The notes: generated by a model not told the origin, from the sequence alone. A stretch of DNA of 64,000 bases from Betaproteobacteria bacterium (GCA_947453825.1 CANGHN010000003.1:36848-100847); one strand, 5' to 3'. Positions 1-8,203 are shown, counted from the stretch's first letter. A program made the numbers and translations.

Positions 1-1683
1 GCGAACTATATAAATACCGTTTCCGAGATCACGGAGCGTGATACGTTCCTCATCCTTCACGTAGGGCACATCCCAAATACTGACCTTCAGAAAAAAGACT
101 CTTTCATGAAGAATATGGTTGTGCTTTAAGTTATGCAAGAAAGACACAGGCACATAGTCAACGTGTGCTGTTAAGAATACAGCTGTACCGTCTACACGAT
201 GAGGTGGATGCATCATTAAGGCTTCAATAAAGCCTTTTAATTCAATGCCGTTATTCATTGCATTTTGACGCAATATTTTGCGGCCCTGATACCAGGTCAT
301 CAGCAATACAAAGCAAACCGCGCCCAATAACAATGGGAACCAGCCACCCTCAAGAATCTTCAGAAGATTTGCGCTTAAGAAGGCGAAGTCAACGATCAAG
401 AACGCGCTAATAACAAAGGTTACCAAAAAGGTATTCCAGCGCCACACTACTCGCATGACAATCGCTGCTAAGAACGTGGTGATAATCATCGTTGTGGTTA
501 CGGCAATACCGTAAGCAGCCGCTAAATTTTCTGACTTCTTAAATGCCAACACCACGATGATGACTAAGGCTAATAAAACCCAATTGACAAGCGGCATATA
601 AATCTGCCCAATCTCCCGATCTGAAGTATGGCGCACCTTCATACGAGGTACAAAACCCAACAAGATAGCCTGACTGGTCATTGAGAATGCGCCAGAGATC
701 ACTGCTTGGGAAGCAATCACTGTTGCTGCAGTAGCTAGAAGCACTAAGGGGAAAACAAATTCTTCAGAAACCATTAAGAAAAATGGATTGCTAATAGTCT
801 CTGGACGACTTAAGAACATAGCGCCCTGGCCAAAATAGTTCAGCAGCAAACAAGGCATCACAATAAAAAACCAGCCCATACGAATTGGCTTTACCCCGAA
901 GTGACCCATATCAGCATATAGAGCCTCGGCACCAGTCAGCACCAAGAAGACAGCGCCTAGAACAATGAAACCTTGTAATGCATGTTCATACATAAAATAA
1001 ATAGCATGCATTGGATTGACGGCTGTGAAGATTGCTGGATTTTGCACGACTTGATTTAAACCCATCAAACCTATCACTACAAACCAAACTATCATGATCG
1101 GTCCAAAAAGCTTGCCAACAATATCAGTGCCCGTCTTTTGAATCAAAAAGAGCACTGTCAAAATAATAATAGTCACAGGGATGACATAACTACTCAGATC
1201 CTTGGATATGACCTCTAAGCCCTCTACCGCTGATAAAACTGAGATCGCAGGCGTAATGATTGCATCACCATAAAACATGCACGCACCAAAAACACCTGCC
1301 ATGATAATAAGTAAAGAACGTTTTGACCCTGTCGGAGCCGTTCTTAATGCCAAAGCCATGAGCGCCAAAATTCCGCCCTCGCCATGATTATTTGCGCGCA
1401 TCACAAATAAGACGTATTTCAAAGAAACCACAATAGCGAAAGCCCAGAAAACCATGGAGATCACACCATAGACAGCATCAGCAGAAAATGGAATGCCATG
1501 CTCTGGACTAAAACATTCTTTCAGTGCATACAAAGGGCTCGTGCCAATGTCACCAAATACAACGCCGATGGCAGCAAACATCAAGCTAATGGAAGCGCCT
1601 TTTTTATGTGGATGTCGTTCTCGGGAAACCTCCACAGGCCTTAATAGGGATGATTCCGAAAACTCGGGATTGCTAACTGACAT
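1..1683 (-). CDS. kup: Kup potassium uptake transporter (3' end outside window)
   Basis: Kup/HAK/KT family proton-coupled potassium uptake protein of the inner membrane. The reading frame starts at the ATG at 1683 and stays open for 561 codons to the window edge, so the last part of the C-terminal cytoplasmic region is missing. The family signature [13 protein letters not shown] lies at residues 44-56 in the first membrane helix, followed by many hydrophobic helices. A hydrophilic N-terminal tail of about 30 residues precedes it, as is normal in this family. It is transcribed away from the tRNA-fMet gene. Confidence 0.95.
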   Translation of the reverse strand, partial: MSVSNPEFSESSLLRPVEVSRERHPHKKGASISLMFAAIGVVFGDIGTSPLYALKECFSPEHGIPFSADAVYGVISMVFWAFAIVVSLKYVLFVMRANNHGEGGILALMALALRTAPTGSKRSLLIIMAGVFGACMFYGDAIITPAISVLSAVEGLEVISKDLSSYVIPVTIIILTVLFLIQKTGTDIVGKLFGPIMIVWFVVIGLMGLNQVVQNPAIFTAVNPMHAIYFMYEHALQGFIVLGAVFLVLTGAEALYADMGHFGVKPIRMGWFFIVMPCLLLNYFGQGAMFLSRPETISNPFFLMVSEEFVFPLVLLATAATVIASQAVISGAFSMTSQAILLGFVPRMKVRHTSDREIGQIYMPLVNWVLLALVIIVVLAFKKSENLAAAYGIAVTTTMIITTFLAAIVMRVVWRWNTFLVTFVISAFLIVDFAFLSANLLKILEGGWFPLLLGAVCFVLLMTWYQGRKILRQNAMNNGIELKGFIEALMMHPPHRVDGTAVFLTAHVDYVPVSFLHNLKHNHILHERVFFLKVSIWDVPYVKDEERITLRDLGNGIYIVR

Positions 1684-1796
1684 TAATAAACCTTAGCGTA
1701 ATGATGCGTAGCAATATATTACTCCTTAGCGTGCTCAATAAATTGAGAATTTAACCCTCAAAAACCGCTTTTTTATGCTTTTTTTGCAGGATTAGC

Positions 1797-1826
1797 TCGA
1801 CAGAGACCCCCAAAAAATGGTAGAAT
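1797..1826 (+). promoter_or_regulatory. Candidate sigma-70 promoter of tRNA-fMet
   Basis: A TCGACA -35-like hexamer (1797-1802) and a TAGAAT -10-like hexamer (1821-1826) are separated by 18 bp. The -10 ends 12 bp before the mature tRNA 5' end, the spacing expected for a tRNA promoter. This is by eye only. Confidence 0.5.
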
Positions 1827-1838
1827 TTAAGTCTCAGA

Positions 1839-1917
<79 letters not shown>

Positions 1918-1924
1918 CAAGTAG

Positions 1925-1961
1925 AAGGCTTTGAAGGCGATTATGTCTTTGAAGCCTTTTT
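1925..1961 (+). terminator. Possible terminator after tRNA-fMet
   Basis: Arms AAGGCTT (1925-1931) and AAGCCTT (1952-1958) are followed by T residues. The loop is long (20 nt), so confidence is modest. A similar GAAGGCTT stretch also follows the right attachment copy near 8424. Confidence 0.4.
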
Positions 1962-1970
1962 GCTTTTTAG

Positions 1971-1994
1971 GGCTATGTATTGGCTATGTATTGG
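1971..1994 (+). repeat. Left-end tandem 11-bp repeats (candidate integrase arm sites)
   Basis: Two head-to-tail copies of GGCTATGTATT (1971-1981, 1982-1992) followed by GG. The ATGTATTGG core recurs in tandem and in the same orientation at the other end of the element (8219-8240). Paired tandem sites just inside both att sites are what arm-type binding sites of a tyrosine integrase look like. Confidence 0.6.
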
Positions 1995-2004
1995 TGATAC
2001 ATCA

Positions 2005-2253
2005 TTAAACCCCAATTTCAGCTATCTTTTTCTCGGTCAGCAGCTTGGCAACAGATACTTCTAATGTACTTGCCAATTTAGCCATAATTTCAAGCGATGG
2101 GTTCGCAATCAATCTTTCAATCTTACTGACTAGCGTTCTATCGACCCCAGCTTCAAGCGCAAGCCTCTCTTGAGCCATTCCTTTAGCCCCTCGCAACTCT
2201 TTTATATTTATTGCAAGCACCGCTCTTAATTTAACCAAATCCCCTTCTCGCAT
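2005..2253 (-). CDS. XRE-family helix-turn-helix regulator
   Basis: An 82-residue single-domain DNA-binding protein of the Cro/C1 (XRE) type. The helix-turn-helix occupies about residues 13-67, with the typical pattern of KGMAQERLALEAGVDRT followed by a recognition helix and a conserved LEVSVAKLL end. It is transcribed divergently from the formyltransferase gene at 2365. The 111-bp gap between them has a direct repeat of CCACGGTT (2302-2309, 2316-2323) that could be its operator. By position it is probably the element's repressor or the control protein of the cargo gene. Function is inferred from family only. Confidence 0.85.
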   Translation of the reverse strand: MREGDLVKLRAVLAINIKELRGAKGMAQERLALEAGVDRTLVSKIERLIANPSLEIMAKLASTLEVSVAKLLTEKKIAEIGV

Positions 2254-2301
2254 AGCTTTCTCCCTAAATACTAGGGTTATCAGCTATTAGTTGCTGAAAA
2301 T

Positions 2302-2324
2302 CCACGGTTATTGAGCCACGGTTT
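2302..2324. promoter_or_regulatory. Direct repeat in divergent promoter region (candidate operator)
   Basis: CCACGGTTA at 2302-2310 and CCACGGTTT at 2316-2324 are spaced 14 bp apart. They lie between the XRE start (2253) and the formyltransferase start (2365). TATAGT at 2343-2348 could be a -10 for the rightward gene, but no good -35 is seen. Confidence 0.35.
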
Positions 2325-2364
2325 ATAAGCAACAAATAAAGGTATAGTTATGCGAAGAAATTAA

Positions 2365-3225
2365 ATGGGGAAAAATATGAATCTTAGAGAACAGCAATCA
2401 AATCCGAGAAACAATGAAACTCAAAATGAGTTGCCAACTCATCACATATATGAACCAAACTACATCGCTCTTTTTGCCAATCACTTGCCCGGCCTAAAGG
2501 TTGCAGAATATTTATCGAGATGTGCCCCATACGACCAAATAAGAGCACTTTATCTGACGGGCGAAAACATAGATTTTGATGAAACCATTATTCAAGCTAC
2601 AGGTATATCGCGTGATAGAGTGTTCACGGGACCAGATGTAATAAAAAGTCAAAATCATTTAGATTGGCTAGAAAAACAAGAACTTGACGCAATCGTTTGT
2701 GTTTACTGGCCTTGGCTATTAAATGAAAATGTATTCACATTAGCGAAAAAAACAATCAATTTTCACCCAGCATTTCTTCCAATTAATAGAGGCTGGTTCC
2801 CCCATGTTCACAGCCTAATTGATGGAAGTAAAACAGGAGTGACATTGCATCAAATTGAAAAAGGAGCGGACACCGGGAATATTTGGGCACAAAAAGAAAT
2901 ACCCATACTATCAACCGATACGGCAAAAGATATATACGACAGATTACAGAATGAAATTGTAAAGTTATTTGAAGAAAAATGGGATGACATAAAGTTTGGA
3001 AGAATTAAGGCTACACCTCAAAATCATAGTGCGGCCATTTATCACTCTAAAAATGAAATAGAAAAACTTGATAAAGTCGACTTAGATGCAAGCTATAAAG
3101 CTAAAGACCTGTTAAACATATTGAAAGCAAGAACTTTTGGCAATAGAGGGTTTGCGTATTTTGAGGAAAATGGCGAAAAGATTTACATAAATATAAAACT
3201 TTCAAAAACAACCAAGTTTGAGTAA
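2365..3225 (+). CDS. Formyltransferase-fold enzyme, cargo of the element
   Basis: A 286-residue protein with the formyltransferase catalytic core. Asn132-x-His134 lies in INFHPAFLP, and the catalytic Asp169 lies in the stretch KTGVTLHQIEKGADTG. This triad is that of 10-formyl-tetrahydrofolate-dependent formyltransferases (methionyl-tRNA, GART and sugar-nucleotide types). The C-terminal 70 residues (LLNILKARTFGNRGFAYF) resemble the tail of formyltransferases found in surface-polysaccharide clusters rather than the OB-fold tRNA-binding domain of Fmt. The N-terminal 30 residues are polar and probably disordered. A second ATG at 2377 is possible. It is the only rightward gene of the element and sits next to attL, a usual satellite cargo position. 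The substrate is unknown; an amino-sugar or glycan is my best guess. Base composition looks more AT-rich than the backbone. Confidence 0.8.
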   Translation: MGKNMNLREQQSNPRNNETQNELPTHHIYEPNYIALFANHLPGLKVAEYLSRCAPYDQIRALYLTGENIDFDETIIQATGISRDRVFTGPDVIKSQNHLDWLEKQELDAIVCVYWPWLLNENVFTLAKKTINFHPAFLPINRGWFPHVHSLIDGSKTGVTLHQIEKGADTGNIWAQKEIPILSTDTAKDIYDRLQNEIVKLFEEKWDDIKFGRIKATPQNHSAAIYHSKNEIEKLDKVDLDASYKAKDLLNILKARTFGNRGFAYFEENGEKIYINIKLSKTTKFE

Positions 3226-3333
3226 ATTAGATATCCACAGGCATAATTTAACTTGGCCATCCACATTAGTGAAATAAATATTCATTAGGTGAGGCCAGGT
3301 TATCCTAGCTTTAGCCACCTACAAGCTGTTTAC

Positions 3334-3540
3334 TTAAATTAACTCTTTTTGCTCACGCAACAATCCATTAATCACTTTAATTAACTCTCGCACCTCTAGG
3401 CTTTTGCCGGTTTTGTAGGCGTTCTGTGACGACCTTTTCTTACCTTCCGGTGTCTTTGCGCCCGTTGATTTTTCCCAAGGCTTCCAGCGTTGTATCAATT
3501 CCCTTTGGCGTTGTTGTTGTTCCGGTGTCCAATTCCGCAT
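3334..3540 (-). CDS. Small conserved protein, unknown function, overlaps its upstream gene
   Basis: A 68-residue very basic protein: tryptophan/glutamine-rich start (MRNWTPEQQQRQRELIQRW) and the motif STGAKTPEGKKRSSQNAYK at about residues 25-43. I recognise this as a motif recurring in small proteins of betaproteobacterial genomic islands, without a known function. Its first 101 bp overlap the end of the 3440-4060 gene in another frame. It is probably translated from the same message. A nucleic-acid-binding role is possible from its charge but is not shown. Confidence 0.7.
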   Translation of the reverse strand: MRNWTPEQQQRQRELIQRWKPWEKSTGAKTPEGKKRSSQNAYKTGKSLEVRELIKVINGLLREQKELI

Positions 3541-4060
3541 AGCTACCCTTTAATAGTTCGTTTTGTGGCGTTATGTTTTTTTCTGCCAAATTGTTTACTT
3601 GTTGGTGACCTTGGGCAATATTGGCTTGCTTAACAAAGGTTGTATTGCTTGGTTGCTTTAGGCGAACCAATGAATCTATCGTTGCCCTACTCTGGTTTTG
3701 CGCCTTAAAACATAAATTCATCAGCATCTGCATTGTCGATGCATCTGGCTGTCTACTAGCTCTTACTGAAAGGCTGTTAAACGCCATATTTAAAGCAAAT
3801 GCCTGACTAAGCAGCATCTCCTCTAGGGTGGATAAATCGCCCTCCTGAAGCTCTTTAAATGACTTCTCCAGCACCTCTTTAGCGTACTCCAGCGAAATAC
3901 TCTCATTAGATATGCCGCCATTGAAATTAAGGGATTTAGTGGTTGATGCGCCAATAGTTGATTGAGATAAGAAATACTCTGTAGAAGTCTTTAAGTCGTC
4001 TTGGCCGGTAATGCGTTTAAGAATGAATTCATTTGGATTGGTAATTTTGGGTTTAGCCAT
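3440..4060 (-). CDS. Conserved hypothetical protein of genomic islands
   Basis: A 206-residue soluble protein, mostly helical in its middle (about residues 58-130), ending in a polar glycine/threonine-rich tail. It carries the stretch TFVKQANIAQGHQQVNNLAE near residues 141-160, which I recognise as recurring in hypothetical proteins of betaproteobacterial islands. No enzymatic motif, signal peptide or membrane segment is seen. The gene lies downstream of the helicase and overlaps the next small gene by 101 bp. In phage satellites this position may hold packaging or DNA-binding genes, but nothing in the sequence proves that. Function unknown. Confidence 0.75.
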   Translation of the reverse strand: MAKPKITNPNEFILKRITGQDDLKTSTEYFLSQSTIGASTTKSLNFNGGISNESISLEYAKEVLEKSFKELQEGDLSTLEEMLLSQAFALNMAFNSLSVRASRQPDASTMQMLMNLCFKAQNQSRATIDSLVRLKQPSNTTFVKQANIAQGHQQVNNLAEKNITPQNELLKGSYAELDTGTTTTPKGIDTTLEALGKINGRKDTGR

Positions 4061-4089
4061 AAATGGGTGTCTCGTAAATATATAAGTTA

Positions 4090-4175
4090 TGAAAGTCTGC
4101 CAACTACTAAAACCTCTGAAAGTTCTAAAAGTTCCATATACATATTGAAAGTTTCAGAAGTTTCAGAAGTTCTAT
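4090..4175. repeat. Iteron-like AGTTTCAGA/GAAAGT repeat cluster
   Basis: This is most of the 119-bp gap between the helicase and the 3440-4060 gene. AGTTTCAGA occurs in tandem at 4150-4158 and 4159-4167, with a partial third copy at 4168. GAAAGT occurs at 4091, 4118 and 4147, and AAAAGT at 4127. Clustered short repeats beside a RepA-like helicase are candidates for an origin or an operator. Confidence 0.45.
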
Positions 4176-4179
4176 GTTT

Positions 4180-5229
4180 TCAGACCCCCCACTCTTTTCG
4201 CAACTGCTCTGCATAGTCAGGGTCTATGACCCCATACTTAAAGCCAATGGTTGAGGCTGGGCTTGCAGTCCATTTGGGGTCAGGAGAGTTCCCAGCGCAA
4301 TACCTCTTTAAAACCCTATCTATTCTTTTGCGGCTGTATTTAATCTGCTCTTGCAATGCTATGGTTCTTAACTCTGTTGCTGTTTTAGATAGTGGGGCTA
4401 TATGCTCCAAGATAAAGTCAATAACTGGCTGGTCATCAGCTAAGTTCTCCTGATACTCATTGAGTGCCAAAGTATCGACATGGCGGTCTAACCTCTTAAC
4501 CTCTCTATCAAGGGTAATTAAGAAGCTCTCCTCTCGAATGTCCGCCCTAGTCTTGTCTTTACGAGTGGAGACAGTAATTGAGCCATCAGGATTAGTAGAT
4601 GGGATTAGATATATCAACTCATCAAAATCATTTCTAAGGTCTCCTGTACCCTCAAAGATAGGGTTACCGTCTTTATCGTCATACTTGTTGGTATGAGATA
4701 GACATATGACTGTTATACCTTTGGCGGTCAATGTTCTTAGCAAGGTATTGAATTGCTTTGCCTTGCTTTTATTCATCAAGTCCCCAAACTTTTTTAGGGT
4801 GTCCAAGATAATTACTACATTAGATAAATCATCCTCAGAAATCGAAATACGAATTAGTTCCTCAATTACCTTATCAACTGTCCCATTTGTTAAATCTGGG
4901 TTGATTAAGGTGTATTTATGCTCTATGGCATGAATGGCATAGTCTTTAATATCTGAAGCACCAGCATCCGCATTGATATAAATAACTCGATAGCCGTCTT
5001 TGGCCATCTCACTAGCAATAAAAGTCATGAGAGTAGTTTTGCCACCATTAGCCTTGCTACATATGGCTATCAGATGCCCCTGTGGAATTAACTGCCCCCA
5101 AGCAAATTTGGCATCGGCTATGTTCTGAATAATTTCTTCTGTAACTTGCATAGATAAAAGTCCTTTAAATGGGTCTGCATTAAGGGAAACCATTTTTTGT
5201 TTGTTTAATAACCTTTCGAGTTGGCTCAT
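4180..5229 (-). CDS. RepA-like AAA ATPase/replicative helicase
   Basis: A RecA-fold ATPase of the AAA_25/RepA type, likely the element's replicative helicase. The Walker A region is CSKANGGKTT (residues 57-66, Lys64). Walker B is VVIILD with Asp143, and a SHTNK segment follows as sensor. Numbering uses the ATG at 5229, which overlaps the primase stop as ATGA and has GGTGGGA upstream; a start at 5262 would overlap the primase by 37 bp and is less likely. This gives 349 residues. The C-terminal part (SKTATELRTIALQEQ onward) looks like a winged-helix/DNA-binding region. The gene is the last of the alpA-hypothetical-primase-helicase chain. Confidence 0.85.
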   Translation of the reverse strand: MSQLERLLNKQKMVSLNADPFKGLLSMQVTEEIIQNIADAKFAWGQLIPQGHLIAICSKANGGKTTLMTFIASEMAKDGYRVIYINADAGASDIKDYAIHAIEHKYTLINPDLTNGTVDKVIEELIRISISEDDLSNVVIILDTLKKFGDLMNKSKAKQFNTLLRTLTAKGITVICLSHTNKYDDKDGNPIFEGTGDLRNDFDELIYLIPSTNPDGSITVSTRKDKTRADIREESFLITLDREVKRLDRHVDTLALNEYQENLADDQPVIDFILEHIAPLSKTATELRTIALQEQIKYSRKRIDRVLKRYCAGNSPDPKWTASPASTIGFKYGVIDPDYAEQLRKEWGV

Positions 5230-6059
5230 AAAGACATCCCACCGGAGAAGTAATCGTTCCAATCGGTAAAGCCTTGTGGGTTTTCACCAAAGTCTGGAAT
5301 AAGGGTTGAACCATTGACTGCCTGTGATGCTTTTTCTGCATACTCTCTACCTACAGAATCAGCATCACCAGCAATCACAATCTGCGCTTTTGGAAGTTGT
5401 TTTCTTAACTCGGTGGCGACCTTGATTAAGTTGCCGGCATTGAAAGCTACAATCGTGAGGCATTGGGCGTCTTCGTAAACAGAGGCGGCGGTTGCATACC
5501 CTTCACAGATGTAAATTGGCCTTCCTTCACAAATCTCACCGATAAAGTGACAACCACCTTGTATCTGCCCACCCTTAAGAAACTTCTTTTCGCCATTACC
5601 ATCAATAAATTGAATGGATTGGAAGTCTCCCATGACAGAATAAACAGGAATCAAAAGGTTTCCATCTAAGGCTTTTATGCCATAAGGCTTAACCTTCTTT
5701 TTGATTAGGTATGGATGGCTCTCAGAAGCATTGACAGCCGTGCCAAAGAGGTCTATCGCTTGTCTTGAGGCGTTGGTATAAGAGATTCTTTGCTTGGCAT
5801 CATGGGCTTGTTTCAGCCCCTCTAACTCTTGTCTTCTCTTTGCATAATGATCGGATGACATAGCCCCTTGGTTAGCAAACCAATAAAACTTCTCGCCAGT
5901 TCTCCAATCATGCAAATAGCCACCCCCTTCATCGTCATATAACTTTGCAGATACGGCAGCCTTTCGTCCAAAGCGAATCCATTTACCAGCGATAACATCT
6001 GACTTTGGTTCGTAACCATGTGAACGAATAAATTCATTGAAGGAATGTGCATTAATCAT
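5226..6059 (-). CDS. TOPRIM-domain primase-like protein
   Basis: A 277-residue protein whose C-terminal half is a TOPRIM domain: Glu186 in YICEGYATAASVY and the DxD pair Asp232/Asp234 in IVIAGDADSVG. These are the metal-binding residues of DnaG/P4-type primases and related nucleases. The N-terminal part lacks the CHC2 zinc finger usual in P4-like primases but has the GGYLHDWRTGE segment that follows it in such proteins. It overlaps the preceding gene by 8 bp and the helicase by an ATGA. Together the two genes would give element-specific priming and unwinding. Confidence 0.85.
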   Translation of the reverse strand: MINAHSFNEFIRSHGYEPKSDVIAGKWIRFGRKAAVSAKLYDDEGGGYLHDWRTGEKFYWFANQGAMSSDHYAKRRQELEGLKQAHDAKQRISYTNASRQAIDLFGTAVNASESHPYLIKKKVKPYGIKALDGNLLIPVYSVMGDFQSIQFIDGNGEKKFLKGGQIQGGCHFIGEICEGRPIYICEGYATAASVYEDAQCLTIVAFNAGNLIKVATELRKQLPKAQIVIAGDADSVGREYAEKASQAVNGSTLIPDFGENPQGFTDWNDYFSGGMSL

Positions 6060-6345
6060 GTCTACCCCCTTCTAAATCCACCAGCTTCCAAATGAGGCTA
6101 TATTGTTCGGATTCTTTTTCGGTTAACTCGTCAAGTAGCCAACTTTCCTTAAGGTCAAAAACATTAAAGTAGTAAGCAAATCTTCGTCTGCGATATTGAG
6201 AATCTATCCAAGCCGACTGGTGGCATTCCTCATACGCTTCAATAATTTCTTGTTCTGATTTAAAATTGACATTCGGAATGCGTTTTATAAAGATGGCTGT
6301 CGTGCGGGCAGCCTTTTTTATTTCTGAAAAGATATTGAAGTTCAT
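6052..6345 (-). CDS. Small hypothetical protein of the replication operon
   Basis: A 97-residue charged protein starting MNFNIFSEIKKAART, with no recognised domain. The ATG at 6345 overlaps the alpA stop as ATGA, which is why I prefer it to a start at 6387. Its end overlaps the primase start by 8 bp. The tight coupling on both sides says it is a real gene of the operon. It contains a tyrosine/arginine-rich stretch near the middle (SQYRRRRFAYYFN). Function unknown. Confidence 0.65.
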   Translation of the reverse strand: MNFNIFSEIKKAARTTAIFIKRIPNVNFKSEQEIIEAYEECHQSAWIDSQYRRRRFAYYFNVFDLKESWLLDELTEKESEQYSLIWKLVDLEGGRHD

Positions 6346-6581
6346 ACAACCCCCTTCAATTTCTCCGCAATCTGGGCAACTGACCAAAGTAAGCGATTGC
6401 CTATTTTTATTGGCTTTAAACCATAAGCCTCTCCAGTTTCACAATAATTTTTTCTTACTGTCTGGTCAGCCACATTCCATATTTGTGCGTACTCTTTAGT
6501 CGTGATTAAGTCACGGTTTCCAGCAATAGCTGATAATCCTGCAGGCAGGGCTTGTGTTACTTCAGGGGATATTTCACTCAT
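6342..6581 (-). CDS. AlpA-like DNA-binding protein (excisionase/activator)
   Basis: A 79-residue protein with a MerR/AlpA-type winged helix-turn-helix: ITTKEYAQIWNVADQTVRK, then PIKIGNRLLWSVAQIAEKL at the C-terminus. AlpA-like proteins are small excisionase-like regulators next to integrases in P4-type satellites. The ATG at 6581 is preferred over an upstream TTG (6620). It is the first gene of the leftward replication operon, and the 320-bp region upstream of it holds the structured element at 6648-6757. Confidence 0.75.
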   Translation of the reverse strand: MSEISPEVTQALPAGLSAIAGNRDLITTKEYAQIWNVADQTVRKNYCETGEAYGLKPIKIGNRLLWSVAQIAEKLKGVV

Positions 6582-6647
6582 ATATGTTGTCCAAATAGAA
6601 ATTAGTAATCCAGCAGCCAAAAGGTCGCCGACATTACCTATTTCGTT

Positions 6648-6757
6648 GGAGCAACACCCGCTAGGGAAGCGGTTAGCAGTCTTTCCTGCTGGTCAGTTCT
6701 ACTCGCTAGAACCGCACATTTGGGTACGCACACGGATGGTGAATCCGTCCTTGCTCC
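6648..6757. other. 110-nt cloverleaf-like sequence (structured RNA or cis site)
   Basis: A 7-bp outer stem, GGAGCAA (6648-6654) with TTGCTCC (6751-6757), closes four successive perfect hairpins: CCGCT/AGCGG (6658-6672), AGCAG/CTGCT (6675-6690), GTTCTA/TAGAAC (6696-6712) and ACGGAT/ATCCGT (6732-6748), each with a 5-6-nt loop. It looks tRNA-like in plan, but no T-loop motif or U33-type anticodon loop is present in the right place, so it is not a tRNA I can name. It lies between the integrase and alpA. It could be a regulatory RNA, a replication origin or a packaging site. The rest of 6582-6901 is AT-rich, with no gene seen. Confidence 0.55.
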
Positions 6758-6901
6758 TCCTTTTACAATCAGTTTGTTACTAGCGATTGCATTAAGAAGT
6801 TCATTAATTTTAAGAGCATTTATTTTTATTGCAAGGGGTTTTAGTTAATTGCTTCACATATTTTTAAACAATATCGTGAAACATTAAGTCAACTTAACTT
6901 G

Positions 6902-8203
6902 CTAGTTACTTCTAACTACCTGTAGCCGCTTTGTTCCCTCTTGTGGCTGTGGAATACCAGCCTCATCAAGAATGAATTTCTCAATTTTGGTATGCCATTG
7001 ACGCAATAAATCGATTGGGCGTTTTCGGTAGTGCTTCTCTGCAAGTGCACTTGGCTTATGCCCCATGATTTGTGCGGAAATACCTGTTGGGCACTCAACC
7101 CATTCAGCAAGTGTTCCGAAAGACCTTCTTAAGCCATGAATAGATAAGTTGGGAATACCAGCACCTTCAATAACCACTTGGTGGGCCTTTCGTGGCTCAG
7201 TTAATCGACCGCTTTTAGCTGTAGGGCTTGCGAATACATACTTATTCACCCTTTTTAGATTGTTAAGCAGCAGCTCAACATACGGCGTTAAAGGTATGGT
7301 TCGAGTTCCCTCTACCTTGTCCTTAATCAAAGCAGTGTGCCATTGGGTATCAACATCAGCCCATTCAAGTGCCGCTAGTTCGTTTCTTCTAGCACCGGTA
7401 AGTAAAAGGATTTGAAGATATGAACCAATGACAGGATTGTTAATTTTTTTCACCCCATCAAACCATGTCTTTAATTGCTCCTTTTGTAAGCAATCATCTT
7501 TAGCTTGTTTCGGAGGAAGTTCCTTAGTTAATCTATCGCAGGCTGTTGCATCTACCAACGCCTTGTAATCTTTTTGGTCTGCAGCCCATGTAAGAAAGGC
7601 CTTTAACGCAGATAATGCCAACCTAGCCCTTGAGGGTCTATCTTTAACTTCCTTCTTAACCAAAGCAAAAACTTTATCTCTTGTGATTTCATTAATCGGC
7701 AAAGATAGTAGGTCTAGCAAGATACCTTTTTGCTTGACTGCTGGCTGACCAACCTTTAAACCTCTTGTAATCTTCTCACCGCCCTTACGCACCATATCCT
7801 TGTGGTCAGCTTTATGCCTATCCCCCCATTGATGCTGTCTTGCTTTGATGTATTCATCCCAAACCACAAGCCCACTAATACCCCTTAGGCGGCTTGCCTT
7901 GTTCTTTGCTTCAGCCTTAGCCCTTTCCTCCCTTGGGTCGATTCCTTGGTCTGTAAGCACCTTTAATCGTCTTGCTTCTGCCTGAGCCGCGCCCAATGTC
8001 CAAGTTTCAATATCACCAATAGTTAAGCGAAGGTTTGTTCCGTTAAACCATGTCTGAAAGATATAGGCTCTGTTGCCGGTTGGCGTAACTCTTAAGCCTA
8101 GGCTGGCGGTCTTGCTGTCCCAATGGATGGTTTGTGACTTGCCGCTTTCACAAGCTAAGTCCTTGATTTTATTAGCAGTAAATCCAATGTGTTTTGTAGC
8201 CAT
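6902..8203 (-). CDS. P4-type tyrosine integrase
   Basis: A 433-residue site-specific recombinase. The N-terminal 100 residues form the DUF4102 arm-binding domain (SLGLRVTPTGNRAYIFQTW), followed by a SAM-like core-binding domain and the catalytic domain. Catalytic residues visible: Arg272 in TGARRNEL, His356 and Arg359 in HGLRR, His382 in MGHK and Tyr392 in EKHYRKRP. It would integrate and excise the element at tRNA-fMet, with AlpA as likely partner. It is transcribed leftward from beside attR, and its promoter region holds the tandem 11-bp repeats at 8219-8240. Confidence 0.95.
   Translation of the reverse strand: MATKHIGFTANKIKDLACESGKSQTIHWDSKTASLGLRVTPTGNRAYIFQTWFNGTNLRLTIGDIETWTLGAAQAEARRLKVLTDQGIDPREERAKAEAKNKASRLRGISGLVVWDEYIKARQHQWGDRHKADHKDMVRKGGEKITRGLKVGQPAVKQKGILLDLLSLPINEITRDKVFALVKKEVKDRPSRARLALSALKAFLTWAADQKDYKALVDATACDRLTKELPPKQAKDDCLQKEQLKTWFDGVKKINNPVIGSYLQILLLTGARRNELAALEWADVDTQWHTALIKDKVEGTRTIPLTPYVELLLNNLKRVNKYVFASPTAKSGRLTEPRKAHQVVIEGAGIPNLSIHGLRRSFGTLAEWVECPTGISAQIMGHKPSALAEKHYRKRPIDLLRQWHTKIEKFILDEAGIPQPQEGTKRLQVVRSN

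Noticed and set aside
2365..3225. Methionyl-tRNA formyltransferase (fmt)
   Set aside because: The catalytic core fits the superfamily, but the C-terminal OB-fold tRNA-binding domain is absent and the tail is of the polysaccharide-type formyltransferases.
6648..6757. A tRNA gene on either strand
   Set aside because: The outer stem has the right length, but there is no T-loop motif, no T33 anticodon loop in the right position and too many hairpins. Kept as a structured element of unknown nature.
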